This document shows, piece by piece, positions 1-6,957 of a DNA stretch of 7,495 nucleotides (positions within the stretch are counted from its first letter, which is position 1; every line of letters starts with the position of its first letter). The stretch is from an uncultured Dehalococcoidia bacterium. Lineage in GTDB: Bacteria > Chloroflexota > Dehalococcoidia > Dehalococcoidales > UBA3254. Under the pieces are notes generated by a model that saw nothing but the letters and a program-made list of their open reading frames with translations, had not been told where the DNA came from and did no database searches. The translations under genes were made by a program, and so were the position numbers. The DNA lies in contig CAITCX010000090.1 in assembly GCA_903890885.1 (NCBI GenBank), positions 1 to 7,495 on the forward strand, written 5' to 3'.

Positions 1-1196
1 AGACTGAGGTGGCGGTATTCACCATGCACCGGCATAAAATACCTGGGTTTAACCAGGTTCAAGATCAGTTTGAGTTCTTCCTGGCTGCCATGACCGTGAA
101 CATGGACCTGAGCTAATTTATCGTAAACCACCTGCGCACCCCTCTTGAAAAGGGTATCAACCGTGCGGTTAACCAGAGACTCATTACCGGGAATAGGCGT
201 AGCCGATAAAATAACGGTATCACCACGCTGGATATGCACCTGGCTGTGGTCCTGATTAGCCATACGAACCAGAGCCGAGGTCGGTTCACCCTGGCTGCCT
301 GTGGTGACGAAAACTACTTTATTGTGAGGCAGGCCGCGGGCTTCCTCCAATTTACCCAGAACGTTATTGGGTATATTCAGATAACCCAGTTCGATAGATA
401 TTTTAACGGTATCGTTCATACTCCGACCGACGATAAAGACCTTACGTTGATATTTGGCAGCCGCATCTAAAACCTGTTGAACACGGGAAAGTAATGACGA
501 GAAGGTAGTCACAATTACCCGGCCCGGGGCATTAGCCATGATACGGTCGAAAGTCTCGCCCACTACTTTCTCCGAGGGTGTATAACCAGGCAACTCAGCA
601 TAAGTGGAATCCGAAAGAAGCAACAAAACACCCTGTGCACCTAATTGAGAAAGCCTAGAAAGATCCGTCGGGCGGCCATCCACTGGAGTGTAATCCAGTT
701 TAAAATCACCACTGTGTACTACAGTGCCTACCGGGGTATAAATAATGATGCCCATAGCATCCGGAATACTGTGGCAGACGTGGAAATATTCGAATCTAAA
801 TTTACCCAAGGGAACCTGTACTCCAGCTGCAACAACTTTCTGCCGGGAAGCGCTGAAGATCTTGCCTTCTTTAAGTTTAATAGAAATCAAGCCCTGTGTG
901 AGTTTGGCAGCATAAATAGGCACATTACCTAACTGATTCAAAATATATGGCAAGGCGCCGATGTGGTCTTCATGGCCATGAGTAATGATAATGCCCCGTA
1001 TGCGGTCTTTCCTTTCTAAAAGGTAAGTGATATCAGGAATGACCATATCGATGCCCATCATGTCCTCACTGGGAAACATCAGACCGGCATCGATAATAAT
1101 AATGTCATTCTCATATTCGAGAACCATCATATTCTTGCCGATTTCATTTAACCCGCCAAGAGGGATCATTCTTAATTTAGATTTCAGCGCAGGCAT
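1..1196 (-). CDS. rnj: Ribonuclease J, 3' end outside the window (partial)
   Basis: RNase J is a metallo-beta-lactamase/beta-CASP ribonuclease with endo- and 5'-3' exonuclease activity, acting in cytoplasmic mRNA decay and RNA maturation. Seen here: 398 residues from the ATG at 1196, out of about 555 usual, so the C-terminal part is missing. The fold opens with IPLGGLNEIGKN. The zinc site HGHEDH is at residues 73-78, followed by H142 (CHSIPDAMG) and H161/D164 (HSGDFKLD). The beta-CASP part has SDSTYAELPGYTPSE, then GSQGEP at about 300-305 and IPGNE. HVHGHG is at 365-370 and HGEYRH at 391-396, the latter typical of the family. All expected metal ligands in this part are present, so the enzyme looks active. 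The start lies one base after the glycosylase stop and has no Shine-Dalgarno sequence, which implies translational coupling. A second in-frame ATG at codon 10 is less likely because it would remove the first beta strand. Identification is very secure. Confidence 0.96.
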   Translation of the reverse strand, partial: MPALKSKLRMIPLGGLNEIGKNMMVLEYENDIIIIDAGLMFPSEDMMGIDMVIPDITYLLERKDRIRGIIITHGHEDHIGALPYILNQLGNVPIYAAKLTQGLISIKLKEGKIFSASRQKVVAAGVQVPLGKFRFEYFHVCHSIPDAMGIIIYTPVGTVVHSGDFKLDYTPVDGRPTDLSRLSQLGAQGVLLLLSDSTYAELPGYTPSEKVVGETFDRIMANAPGRVIVTTFSSLLSRVQQVLDAAAKYQRKVFIVGRSMNDTVKISIELGYLNIPNNVLGKLEEARGLPHNKVVFVTTGSQGEPTSALVRMANQDHSQVHIQRGDTVILSATPIPGNESLVNRTVDTLFKRGAQVVYDKLAQVHVHGHGSQEELKLILNLVKPRYFMPVHGEYRHLS

Positions 1197-1197
1197 T

Positions 1198-1794
1198 TTA
1201 AAACATACTCATTTGAATTGGATGATTTACCGCCGAGGTTTCTTTGTCCAATTCAGCCAGCAGTCCAGGAATCTTTAACATGTCTTTTTCGATCTCAGCA
1301 CGCAGGTTGCCCTGATGCAAGGCGGCGGCAGGATGATACATGGCAAAATAAATCACTCCATCTCGAATTTCAGCCGTACCGTGAATCTTGCTAATTAATT
1401 TGTTAGGGAAAAAGCGAGCCATTGAATGGCGTCCAAGGGTAACTATCATACGGGGTTTTATAAGCTCTATTTGACGATCCAGCCAGATTTTACAGGCGGC
1501 GATTTCAAATGGCAGCGGCTCACGATTATCAGGCGGCCTGTGTTTAACTACATTGGCAATATAGACCTGCCCGCGATTGAGACCAATAGAGGCCATTAAA
1601 TGATCGAGAAATTTCCCAGAAGCACCTACAAAAGGACGGCCTTGCTGGTCTTCGTTCAAACCAGGACCTTCGCCGATAAACATAATTTGAGAGTTCTCAG
1701 AACCTTCCCCAGGAACTGCCCGGGTAGCATTCTTATAAAGGTCACAACACTTACAGGTTGCGATTTCTTTGCTGAGATCGCTTAATGCCGACAT
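1198..1794 (-). CDS. Family 4 (iron-sulfur) uracil-DNA glycosylase
   Basis: This enzyme removes uracil from DNA that has suffered cytosine deamination or dUTP incorporation, starting base excision repair. It has 198 residues, usual for the family. Visible motifs: C14 and C17 near the N-terminus (first two cluster ligands, with an extra C16); GEGPGLNEDQQGRPFVG at 41-57 (uracil pocket and catalytic motif); NVVKHRPPDNREP at 81-93; C101 (last cluster ligand); IVTLG at 117-121; and HPAAALH at 154-160, the DNA-intercalation motif. Odd: the family normally has KCRPP, but here residue 85 is His (CAC codon), so only three of the four classical cluster cysteines are present. The protein ends in QMSMF, close to the beta-clamp-binding consensus QL(S/D)LF. 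It is first in an operon with RNase J. Its own ribosome site is weak: a GGGA about 12 nt before the ATG. The family call is secure; the cluster state is uncertain. Confidence 0.94.
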   Translation of the reverse strand: MSALSDLSKEIATCKCCDLYKNATRAVPGEGSENSQIMFIGEGPGLNEDQQGRPFVGASGKFLDHLMASIGLNRGQVYIANVVKHRPPDNREPLPFEIAACKIWLDRQIELIKPRMIVTLGRHSMARFFPNKLISKIHGTAEIRDGVIYFAMYHPAAALHQGNLRAEIEKDMLKIPGLLAELDKETSAVNHPIQMSMF

Positions 1795-1826
1795 TCTATT
1801 CTATTTCCCAAGCATATCCTGACCAC

Positions 1827-1856
1827 ATTTTCATCTTAACAGGTTGAATATGTCAA
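1827..1856 (-). promoter_or_regulatory. Candidate sigma-70 promoter for the glycosylase-RNase J operon
   Basis: On the minus strand a perfect TTGACA (1856-1851) is followed after 18 bases by GAAAAT (1832-1827), which matches four of six bases of a -10 box. The predicted transcript would begin about 27-30 nt before the glycosylase ATG. The -35 box is good and the -10 is mediocre. The 142-base gap between the MFS stop and the glycosylase start contains nothing else clear, and I found no convincing terminator for the MFS gene there, so read-through from it may contribute. Confidence 0.45.
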
Positions 1857-1936
1857 GTCAATTTGCCTGCGAATATTTCAGAAAAGAGTGTTCTGCCTGG
1901 TTGCCTAAAAATGTGGCTGCCAATTATCTCTTAGCA

Positions 1937-3205
1937 TCAATGGACATCATGTTGCATTTTTTTCCGACCTGGCATCAAAATGAGAAAAAAGGCCAGGAGG
2001 CCCAAAGCAATACCGAAGCAAGCCACTGCCCATTGGGCACCGACCCTATCCGCTAAATATCCAGCTGCAAAACCGCCGACTCCGGAGATTCCGAAGCCCA
2101 CCGACATGACACTCATGACGCTGCTCAGATGGCCTGACTCCGATTCCTGTTGTAAAAGGGTAACACTGGCAGCCTGATGCACCGTTCTAATAAAACCGAT
2201 AATAACCATTATTCCAATTACCAGCGGCCAGCTGGTGGAAAAAGCAAAGACCACAAGAGCTGCAGCCCAGGCAAAACAAGCCAGCAAGAACCAGATGCCA
2301 AGATTGCTAGAACGCACTGTGGCTAGAAAAATCGACATGACCAGCGCTCCACCATTCGCTACTGCCGTCAGTAACCCAAACCCGCTGGCACCGACATTCA
2401 GTATTTTGTCAGTGAATATGGGCATCAGGGTAATTTGCGGAATCGTTGTGAACAAAGTAGCCATGGAAATAATTAAAAGTGCCAGAATACCCGGGCTTTT
2501 AGCTACGTACTTCAAGCCTGATTTGATCTCTTCGATAGTATTATGCATTTTCTTCGTTGAATAATACACCTGAGGGTTGACCTTCATAAAAATCAGAAAC
2601 AAAAAGGAAAATGCTGCCAGGCCGGTCAAGACATAATATGTACCGCTGAATTTGATTGTATCTATCATAATACCACCGACCAGACTAAACACGATCTGGA
2701 AGGCGCTGTTGCCGATATTATGGATAGAAAGGGCATTCATAAATTTGTTTCTCATTACCAGTTCAGTAATAACTGACTGCTGAGAAGAAGAAGTAATAGC
2801 CCAGACTATGTTTTGGCAAAAGCTGACGGCTACGATAATCCACCAGGATCCAGTATGTTCCGCACTTATAAAACCCGTTGTCAGGGCGAGAGCTAAAACT
2901 AAATTGGTGATAATAAAAATAAACTGACCGGTCGCAATCAATTTCTTTTTTGAAATACGCTCCGCCGCTGCGCCCCCTATAAGAGACAACAAAACGATGG
3001 GAATAGAACTGGCCAGTGCCATAATCCCCAGTGCAACGGCTGATCCGGTAAGACGGTAGACCAGCAATGATTGGGCAATAACCGTCACACTCGTAACACC
3101 AGTCTGAGCGATCATTGCTAAAAAGTAAAAACCGAAACCAGCACTCTTAAGCGAGCTGAAGCTTTGGGTCCTGCGAAAAAAACCGATTACCCTATTTTCT
3201 GCCAC
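1937..3205 (-). CDS. Major facilitator superfamily transporter (MFS_3/EntS-like, probable exporter)
   Basis: A 422-residue inner-membrane protein with about 12 hydrophobic segments, the usual MFS size. The first helix begins near residue 24. Between helices 2 and 3 lies a motif-A-like loop, GGAAAERISKKK (77-88), and its C-half counterpart is GFAAGYLADRVGAQW (378-392). The segment NALSIHNIGNSAFQ (157-170) and the overall pattern resemble the MFS_3 group, which includes the enterobactin exporter EntS and many putative drug or small-molecule exporters; the substrate cannot be read from the sequence. The start is GTG: GAGGG stands 3 bases upstream, an in-frame TAG lies four codons upstream, and the next ATG (codon 31) would remove part of helix 1. 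It follows binding-protein gene 1 by 119 bases, separated by a long stem-loop, so it is probably a distinct unit or expressed by partial read-through. The C-terminal tail is short and basic (GRKK). The family is secure; function is not. Confidence 0.9.
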   Translation of the reverse strand: MAENRVIGFFRRTQSFSSLKSAGFGFYFLAMIAQTGVTSVTVIAQSLLVYRLTGSAVALGIMALASSIPIVLLSLIGGAAAERISKKKLIATGQFIFIITNLVLALALTTGFISAEHTGSWWIIVAVSFCQNIVWAITSSSQQSVITELVMRNKFMNALSIHNIGNSAFQIVFSLVGGIMIDTIKFSGTYYVLTGLAAFSFLFLIFMKVNPQVYYSTKKMHNTIEEIKSGLKYVAKSPGILALLIISMATLFTTIPQITLMPIFTDKILNVGASGFGLLTAVANGGALVMSIFLATVRSSNLGIWFLLACFAWAAALVVFAFSTSWPLVIGIMVIIGFIRTVHQAASVTLLQQESESGHLSSVMSVMSVGFGISGVGGFAAGYLADRVGAQWAVACFGIALGLLAFFLILMPGRKKMQHDVH

Positions 3206-3208
3206 TTT

Positions 3209-3213
3209 CCCTC
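3209..3213 (-). promoter_or_regulatory. Ribosome binding site fixing the GTG start of the MFS gene
   Basis: Minus-strand GAGGG, inside the longer purine run AGAGAGGGAAA, ends three bases before the GTG. With the in-frame TAG at 3217-3215 it leaves GTG as the only sensible start. A small palindrome (CTACC-C-GGTAG on the minus strand, 3215-3225) abuts this site. Confidence 0.7.
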
Positions 3214-3230
3214 TCTACCGGGTAGAATAA

Positions 3231-3274
3231 CCGGGGGAAAGACGATAGGAAGATATCTATCATCTTGCCCCCGG
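3231..3274 (-). terminator. Long stem-loop between binding protein 1 and the MFS gene
   Basis: Two 18-base arms (3231-3248 and 3257-3274) enclose an 8-base loop, with a seven-base G/C clamp at the foot (CCGGGGG/CCCCCGG). Sixteen of 18 positions are Watson-Crick pairs. One of the two exceptions (3243/3262) becomes a G-U pair only in RNA made from the minus strand, which suggests the structure acts in that transcript. It starts 51 nt after the stop of binding-protein gene 1. The following tract is only UUAUUCU, so termination may be incomplete. It also sits 26 nt before the MFS start and could act as an mRNA-stabilising or attenuator-type leader element. Confidence 0.7.
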
Positions 3275-3324
3275 CAAGGATTGAGTAATCACAGCGAAGT
3301 TATTAAAACATTTTACCAGTTATA

Positions 3325-4986
3325 TTATTTTTCAAACCAGGCATACTCAAAGCGAATAGGTCTAAAAATCGCGGTTCCTCTTCCACCGGGCAGGTTAGCC
3401 TTCAAATTATTCACATAAACCACCATATCATAGACCGTCCACAAGGGACACAGCATCAAATTATCATAAGCAGCTTTGTCTAACTCCTGTAGTAATGTCA
3501 GTCTCTGAGCGGGGTCTTCAGTAATAAGTACCTTATCAAGGGTATCAAACCAACCATCCGGCTTAGTGATGCCAGGAAAAAAGATCGAGGCTCTTCCAAA
3601 ATCACTATTGGTTTGCTGAATAATCGTGCCATATCCTCCGGCCTGGCGATCAAGCCTGAGCTCAGAACCAACCGGTGGCTTGGTAGTTAAATCTCTCCAG
3701 ACAGCATTAACTTGAGGATCAATGGTGATATTGATGCCCACTTTAGCAAGTTGATTCTGAAGTGCCATAACTGCTGGAGTATTCATGGCAGTGTTTAGAA
3801 CGAGTTTGCACGAAAGGCCGTTAGGATAGCCAGCCTCTGACATTAACTGTTTTGCCTTATCTGTATTAAATGTCCTGGGTACCCCCTGCGATTTCCCTAT
3901 AATATTAATACCGGGTAATTCCTCATATAGAGGGGCAGCAAAACCTTTACCTAAAGCTGAGGCGATAGTCGCCTTATCTACGGCATATTCGAGAGCCTGG
4001 CGCATCTTCAGATCAGACCAGGGCGATGCGGGATCGGTACTATTATAAAACAGAACGATGTTCCCACCTCCCAGGGTCTCAGAAATAAATCCTTTAGCCT
4101 GTAATTGATTTACAGAGTCCGCATCTGCCTCACGCCAGGCGTTTATGTCACCATTGATCATCGAGGCTGAAGTCACCATGGTATCTTTCATAACATTGAT
4201 ATCTACTTCATCCAAATACGGCATGCCGTTATTCCGCCAGTAACTTGGATTGCGGTCAAACTTAAGATACTGTCCCCGAGCATAATCTTTGTAAATCCAG
4301 GGACCTGTGCCTACCGGATGTGTAAGACACCATTCTTCCCCGTTCTTGTCGTAAGCATTCGGTGACATAATGGTATTGGTTGGACCCGTGAAATAATCGT
4401 ATATTATGGCGTTCCAGAACCTTAAATTAAAGCGAACAGTATAATCATCTATAACATCGACTGACGCCAACGGACTTAGCGCGGCAACATTCGGCCCCTG
4501 ATAAGCAACTACTTTTTCACGATTCCATTTGACAGCAGCGGCATTAAAGTTTGTTCCATCATGGAACTTAACTCCCTGGCGCAATTTGAAAGTAATAGAA
4601 GTTTTATCGGCAGACAATTGCCAACTTTCGGCAAGCACAGGTTGATAAACGCCTAATTGCTGGGTAGAAACCAGGAGTGGTTCACAAACCATGGTCAGCC
4701 AATCGCCACTGGCACCTTGAGCTCTCCAGGGTATCCCGAAAATCGTCGGCTCATTGTTATGTCCTATTTTCAAAATACCGCCTTTCTTGGGTGTAAGGGT
4801 ATTTGCAGCTGGTTGCGTTGTTGCGATAGCCGGTTTTGATGTTGTTGCCCCACCTGAACAGGCGGTAAGCAATACGATCACACCCACCCCAACAAGAAGC
4901 GCTAACAACTTACGGCTAATACTGCCTGCCCTGTGTGTATTTTTTTTAAAGCCTGTAATCCGGTTTGGTTTATTTCTTATTACCAT
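3325..4986 (-). CDS. ABC-type oligopeptide/nickel-family substrate-binding lipoprotein 1 (SBP_bac_5)
   Basis: A 553-residue extracytoplasmic binding protein of the family 5 type, which captures peptides, nickel chelates or other small solutes for an ABC importer. Residues 1-25 form an unusually long basic n-region, then a hydrophobic core and the lipobox LTAC with Cys43 as the lipidated residue. A Thr/Ala/Pro linker (about 44-66) leads to the mature domain at KKGG. The family signature lies at 119-144 (AESWQLSADK..., LRQGVKFHDG), with VGTGPW at 225-230 and KMRQALEYAVDK at 327-338. The ATG at 4986 has AGGAGG 11 bases upstream and no other good in-frame start nearby. It appears monocistronic: it has its own TTGACA promoter about 175 bases upstream and a stem-loop after the stop. 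The closest relative in view is the next gene upstream, roughly 40% identical by eye. No permease or ATPase gene is present. The ligand is unknown. Confidence 0.94.
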   Translation of the reverse strand: MVIRNKPNRITGFKKNTHRAGSISRKLLALLVGVGVIVLLTACSGGATTSKPAIATTQPAANTLTPKKGGILKIGHNNEPTIFGIPWRAQGASGDWLTMVCEPLLVSTQQLGVYQPVLAESWQLSADKTSITFKLRQGVKFHDGTNFNAAAVKWNREKVVAYQGPNVAALSPLASVDVIDDYTVRFNLRFWNAIIYDYFTGPTNTIMSPNAYDKNGEEWCLTHPVGTGPWIYKDYARGQYLKFDRNPSYWRNNGMPYLDEVDINVMKDTMVTSASMINGDINAWREADADSVNQLQAKGFISETLGGGNIVLFYNSTDPASPWSDLKMRQALEYAVDKATIASALGKGFAAPLYEELPGINIIGKSQGVPRTFNTDKAKQLMSEAGYPNGLSCKLVLNTAMNTPAVMALQNQLAKVGINITIDPQVNAVWRDLTTKPPVGSELRLDRQAGGYGTIIQQTNSDFGRASIFFPGITKPDGWFDTLDKVLITEDPAQRLTLLQELDKAAYDNLMLCPLWTVYDMVVYVNNLKANLPGGRGTAIFRPIRFEYAWFEK

Positions 4987-5131
4987 AGCTGAAGTACCCT
5001 CCTATACAATATTGATAAATTGATATTTTATTATAGCTGGTACAACGAATAAAAATGATTTCAAGTTGTCTTTAAACACACTGCCTGAAACTATACGAGA
5101 TTGTTAGCTATAACACGTATACCTAAAGATT
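4987..5131 (-). other. Probable 5' untranslated leader of binding protein 1
   Basis: From the expected transcription start near 5131 to the ATG is about 145 nt, AT-rich with no supportable gene. It holds the AGGAGG ribosome site (5003-4998), a tandem ATTGATA repeat (5011-5025) and an isolated TATAAT (5034-5029 on the minus strand) that lacks a good -35 partner at normal spacing. I recognise no riboswitch class. Together with the promoter and terminator features this accounts for the gene-free stretch 4987-5313. Confidence 0.4.
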
Positions 5132-5137
5132 TTCATA

Positions 5138-5166
5138 ATCCTAATGGATTACCAAGTAGATGTCAA
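5138..5166 (-). promoter_or_regulatory. Promoter of binding protein 1 (shared motif)
   Basis: Minus-strand TTGACA (5166-5161), a 17-base spacer, then TAGGAT (5143-5138) as a four-of-six -10 box. The bases that follow (TATGAAAATCT) are nearly the same as those at the promoter of the neighbouring paralogue. A perfect consensus -35, correct spacing and conservation between paralogues make this a credible sigma-70 promoter. Confidence 0.65.
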
Positions 5167-5252
5167 CACAGCAAAAACGGCTTCAATTCTGTCAATAATT
5201 ACAGGTAAGCTGGAATCACTGGTCCGCTTTAAATATAACGGCATTGAAGTAA

Positions 5253-5285
5253 AAGATCCGCCGCGGTTATTTCGCGGCGGATCTT
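5253..5285 (-). terminator. Rho-independent terminator after binding protein 2
   Basis: Perfect 13-bp inverted repeat (5253-5265 and 5273-5285) with a 7-base loop and a GC-rich core (CCGCCGCG/CGCGGCGG). On the minus strand it runs into TTTTACTT. It begins 29 nt after the stop of binding-protein gene 2. It is the strongest terminator in the window, and it insulates the promoter of binding protein 1 just downstream. Confidence 0.9.
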
Positions 5286-5313
5286 GCCAAATTAATGATA
5301 AACGCAGGCTGAA

Positions 5314-6957
5314 TTACTTCTCCAGGTAAACATAGCGGGCTGCGCCTGCGTCACTGCGACCACCATTGAACATAATAGTTGCCTGATCACTTTTTACGTT
5401 TTTGGCCCAGATATTGACATCCTGGGTAACATAGACCGGGACAAACATAACGTCATTATAGGCCAATTGCTCCAGTTTGTTCATGTTTGCCAATAATTTG
5501 TTGCCATCTGTTTCCTGCATAGTTGCTTTAAGCAGCGTATCAAAACCGTCCGGTCTCCTGGTCCCCGGATATTTAATAGATCCGGTAATCATGTCAGCAT
5601 TGGTTACAGTGAGCATATCAAACGGACCGCCCCGGGCGCGAGTGTAGCGCAAAAAATTGGGGGGAGTAGGCTGCAGGGCTTTTTCCTGCATGACATTGGT
5701 GGGATATAAGTTGATAGCTATTTTAATGCCGGCTTTGGCCAGCATATTTTGCATAGCTACAATAAAGTCACCATTGAACTGGGTATTGACCTCAAGCGTG
5801 GTGCTTATGCCATCCGGAAAACCAGCATCTTTAACTAACTGGGCTGCTTTAACAGGGTCATACTTGCGAGGGGTAGTACCGGGATTGTTGCCCGGGGTTT
5901 CCCAAATACCGCCAATGATTTCATTACTGACATGGGTAAAACCCTTGCCAAAAGCATCGTTTATCTGCTGTTTATCAATGGCATATTCAAGCGCCTGGCG
6001 CATTTTTATGTTTGACCAGCATGAGGCTGGATCTGTGTCATTATACCACCATATAAAGTTACCCATAGCTCCTAGATTGGCCGCATAGTTCCCAGCCTGT
6101 AAAACATTGGTGGCTGTAATTGCATCCGTTTGCAGTGCTCCATCATAGCCTCCTTTTAACAGCAAAGCCTGCAAAGTGGTCGGATCTTTTGCCACATCAA
6201 TCTCTATCGCATCCAGGTAAGGTAAACCTTTATCCCAGTAATTCGGATTCTTAACAAATTTGGTATACTGTGACCGCTCCATTTCTGTGAAGATGAAAGG
6301 CCCGGTTCCGATAGGATTAAGATTAACCCAATCTTCTCCATTTTTCTCATATGCGGCTTTGGAGGCCATTGAGGTCAAACCACCCGAAAATTGAAATAAT
6401 GTAACGCTGTCCCAGCTGGAGAGATTTACTTTTACGGTATAATCGTCGACAACATCTACTGACGCCACCATAGCTATTTCAGTGCGTTTGGCTTTGATGC
6501 AATTGTCTATGTTCCATTTCACAACGGTGGCATTAAAATCAGACCCATCACTGAACTTGACCCCTTTTCTTAAATGAAAGGTGTAAGAGCTTTTATCAGG
6601 AGCCAGATCCCAACTGGTGGCCAGTGCCGGTGCATAAATAAACGGTTTGTCGGTAACCCTGATTAGACCTTCCAGGCAGAAACCTGCGTAAAAAGCCCCT
6701 GTCTGTGAGGCTGTCGGAGGGTAACCCATCAAAGTGGCGGTATCATTCGATAAAAACTTAAAAGTGCCGCCGTACTTGTTTACTGATGAAGTTGATGTGG
6801 GAGACTGTTTAACACTGGCCGCATTGCTGCAGGCGACGAGCGATACTACTACACCCACTGCAACAATAAGCAGCAGGAACTTAAGGCGAATGCTCTCTGC
6901 CCGATAAGTTTTATTTTTCAATCCTGTAATCCAATCTGGCCGCCGTTTTGTTCCCAT
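5314..6957 (-). CDS. ABC-type oligopeptide/nickel-family substrate-binding lipoprotein 2 (SBP_bac_5)
   Basis: A 547-residue paralogue of the adjacent binding protein. Its basic n-region, hydrophobic core and lipobox LVAC place the lipidated Cys again at residue 43. A Ser/Thr-rich linker (about 44-60) leads to YGGTFKF. The family signature is at 112-138 (ATSWDLAPDK..., LRKGVKFSDG), with IGTGPF at 216-221 and KMRQALEYAIDK at 318-329. Stretches shared with the paralogue include SVDVVDDYTV and TDPAS-WS--KMRQALEYA. Ligand-facing segments differ (for example WWYNDTDP against LFYNSTDP), so the two may bind different ligands. The ATG at 6957 has GGAGGG 10 bases upstream. The gene is a single unit, with a TTGACA promoter upstream and a perfect terminator downstream. 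As with its neighbour, no transporter subunits are in view and the ligand is unknown. Confidence 0.94.
   Translation of the reverse strand: MGTKRRPDWITGLKNKTYRAESIRLKFLLLIVAVGVVVSLVACSNAASVKQSPTSTSSVNKYGGTFKFLSNDTATLMGYPPTASQTGAFYAGFCLEGLIRVTDKPFIYAPALATSWDLAPDKSSYTFHLRKGVKFSDGSDFNATVVKWNIDNCIKAKRTEIAMVASVDVVDDYTVKVNLSSWDSVTLFQFSGGLTSMASKAAYEKNGEDWVNLNPIGTGPFIFTEMERSQYTKFVKNPNYWDKGLPYLDAIEIDVAKDPTTLQALLLKGGYDGALQTDAITATNVLQAGNYAANLGAMGNFIWWYNDTDPASCWSNIKMRQALEYAIDKQQINDAFGKGFTHVSNEIIGGIWETPGNNPGTTPRKYDPVKAAQLVKDAGFPDGISTTLEVNTQFNGDFIVAMQNMLAKAGIKIAINLYPTNVMQEKALQPTPPNFLRYTRARGGPFDMLTVTNADMITGSIKYPGTRRPDGFDTLLKATMQETDGNKLLANMNKLEQLAYNDVMFVPVYVTQDVNIWAKNVKSDQATIMFNGGRSDAGAARYVYLEK

Noticed and set aside
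481..540. RNase J beta-CASP segment reads TTFSSLLSR where some homologues have ASNIHR
   Set aside because: This stretch varies among RNase J proteins, and I could not tie the difference to a lost catalytic residue; all metal ligands are present.
234..932. Plus-strand open frames (234-470, 645-932) opposite RNase J
   Set aside because: They are antisense to a strongly conserved gene, have no recognisable domain and no ribosome site; they are shadows.
1857..1936. Possible terminator after the MFS gene
   Set aside because: Only short partial repeats (GGCA/TGCC) are present, with no stable stem and U-run.
5029..5034. Minus-strand TATAAT as the main -10 of binding protein 1
   Set aside because: No -35-like hexamer lies 16-18 bases upstream, whereas the TTGACA-TAGGAT promoter further up is repeated at the paralogue.
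5031..5113. Inverted repeat TTATAGCT/AGCTATAA in the leader of binding protein 1, as a possible riboswitch stem
   Set aside because: An 8-bp match at 67-base separation in AT-rich sequence is expected by chance, and no known riboswitch core lies between the arms.
5144..5329. A 61-codon plus-strand open frame in the intergenic region
   Set aside because: It runs through the perfect terminator stem and the promoter of binding protein 1, and its product resembles nothing.
5657..6088. A 143-codon plus-strand open frame inside binding protein 2
   Set aside because: Its sequence is the antisense of a well-conserved family 5 binding protein, with no independent support.
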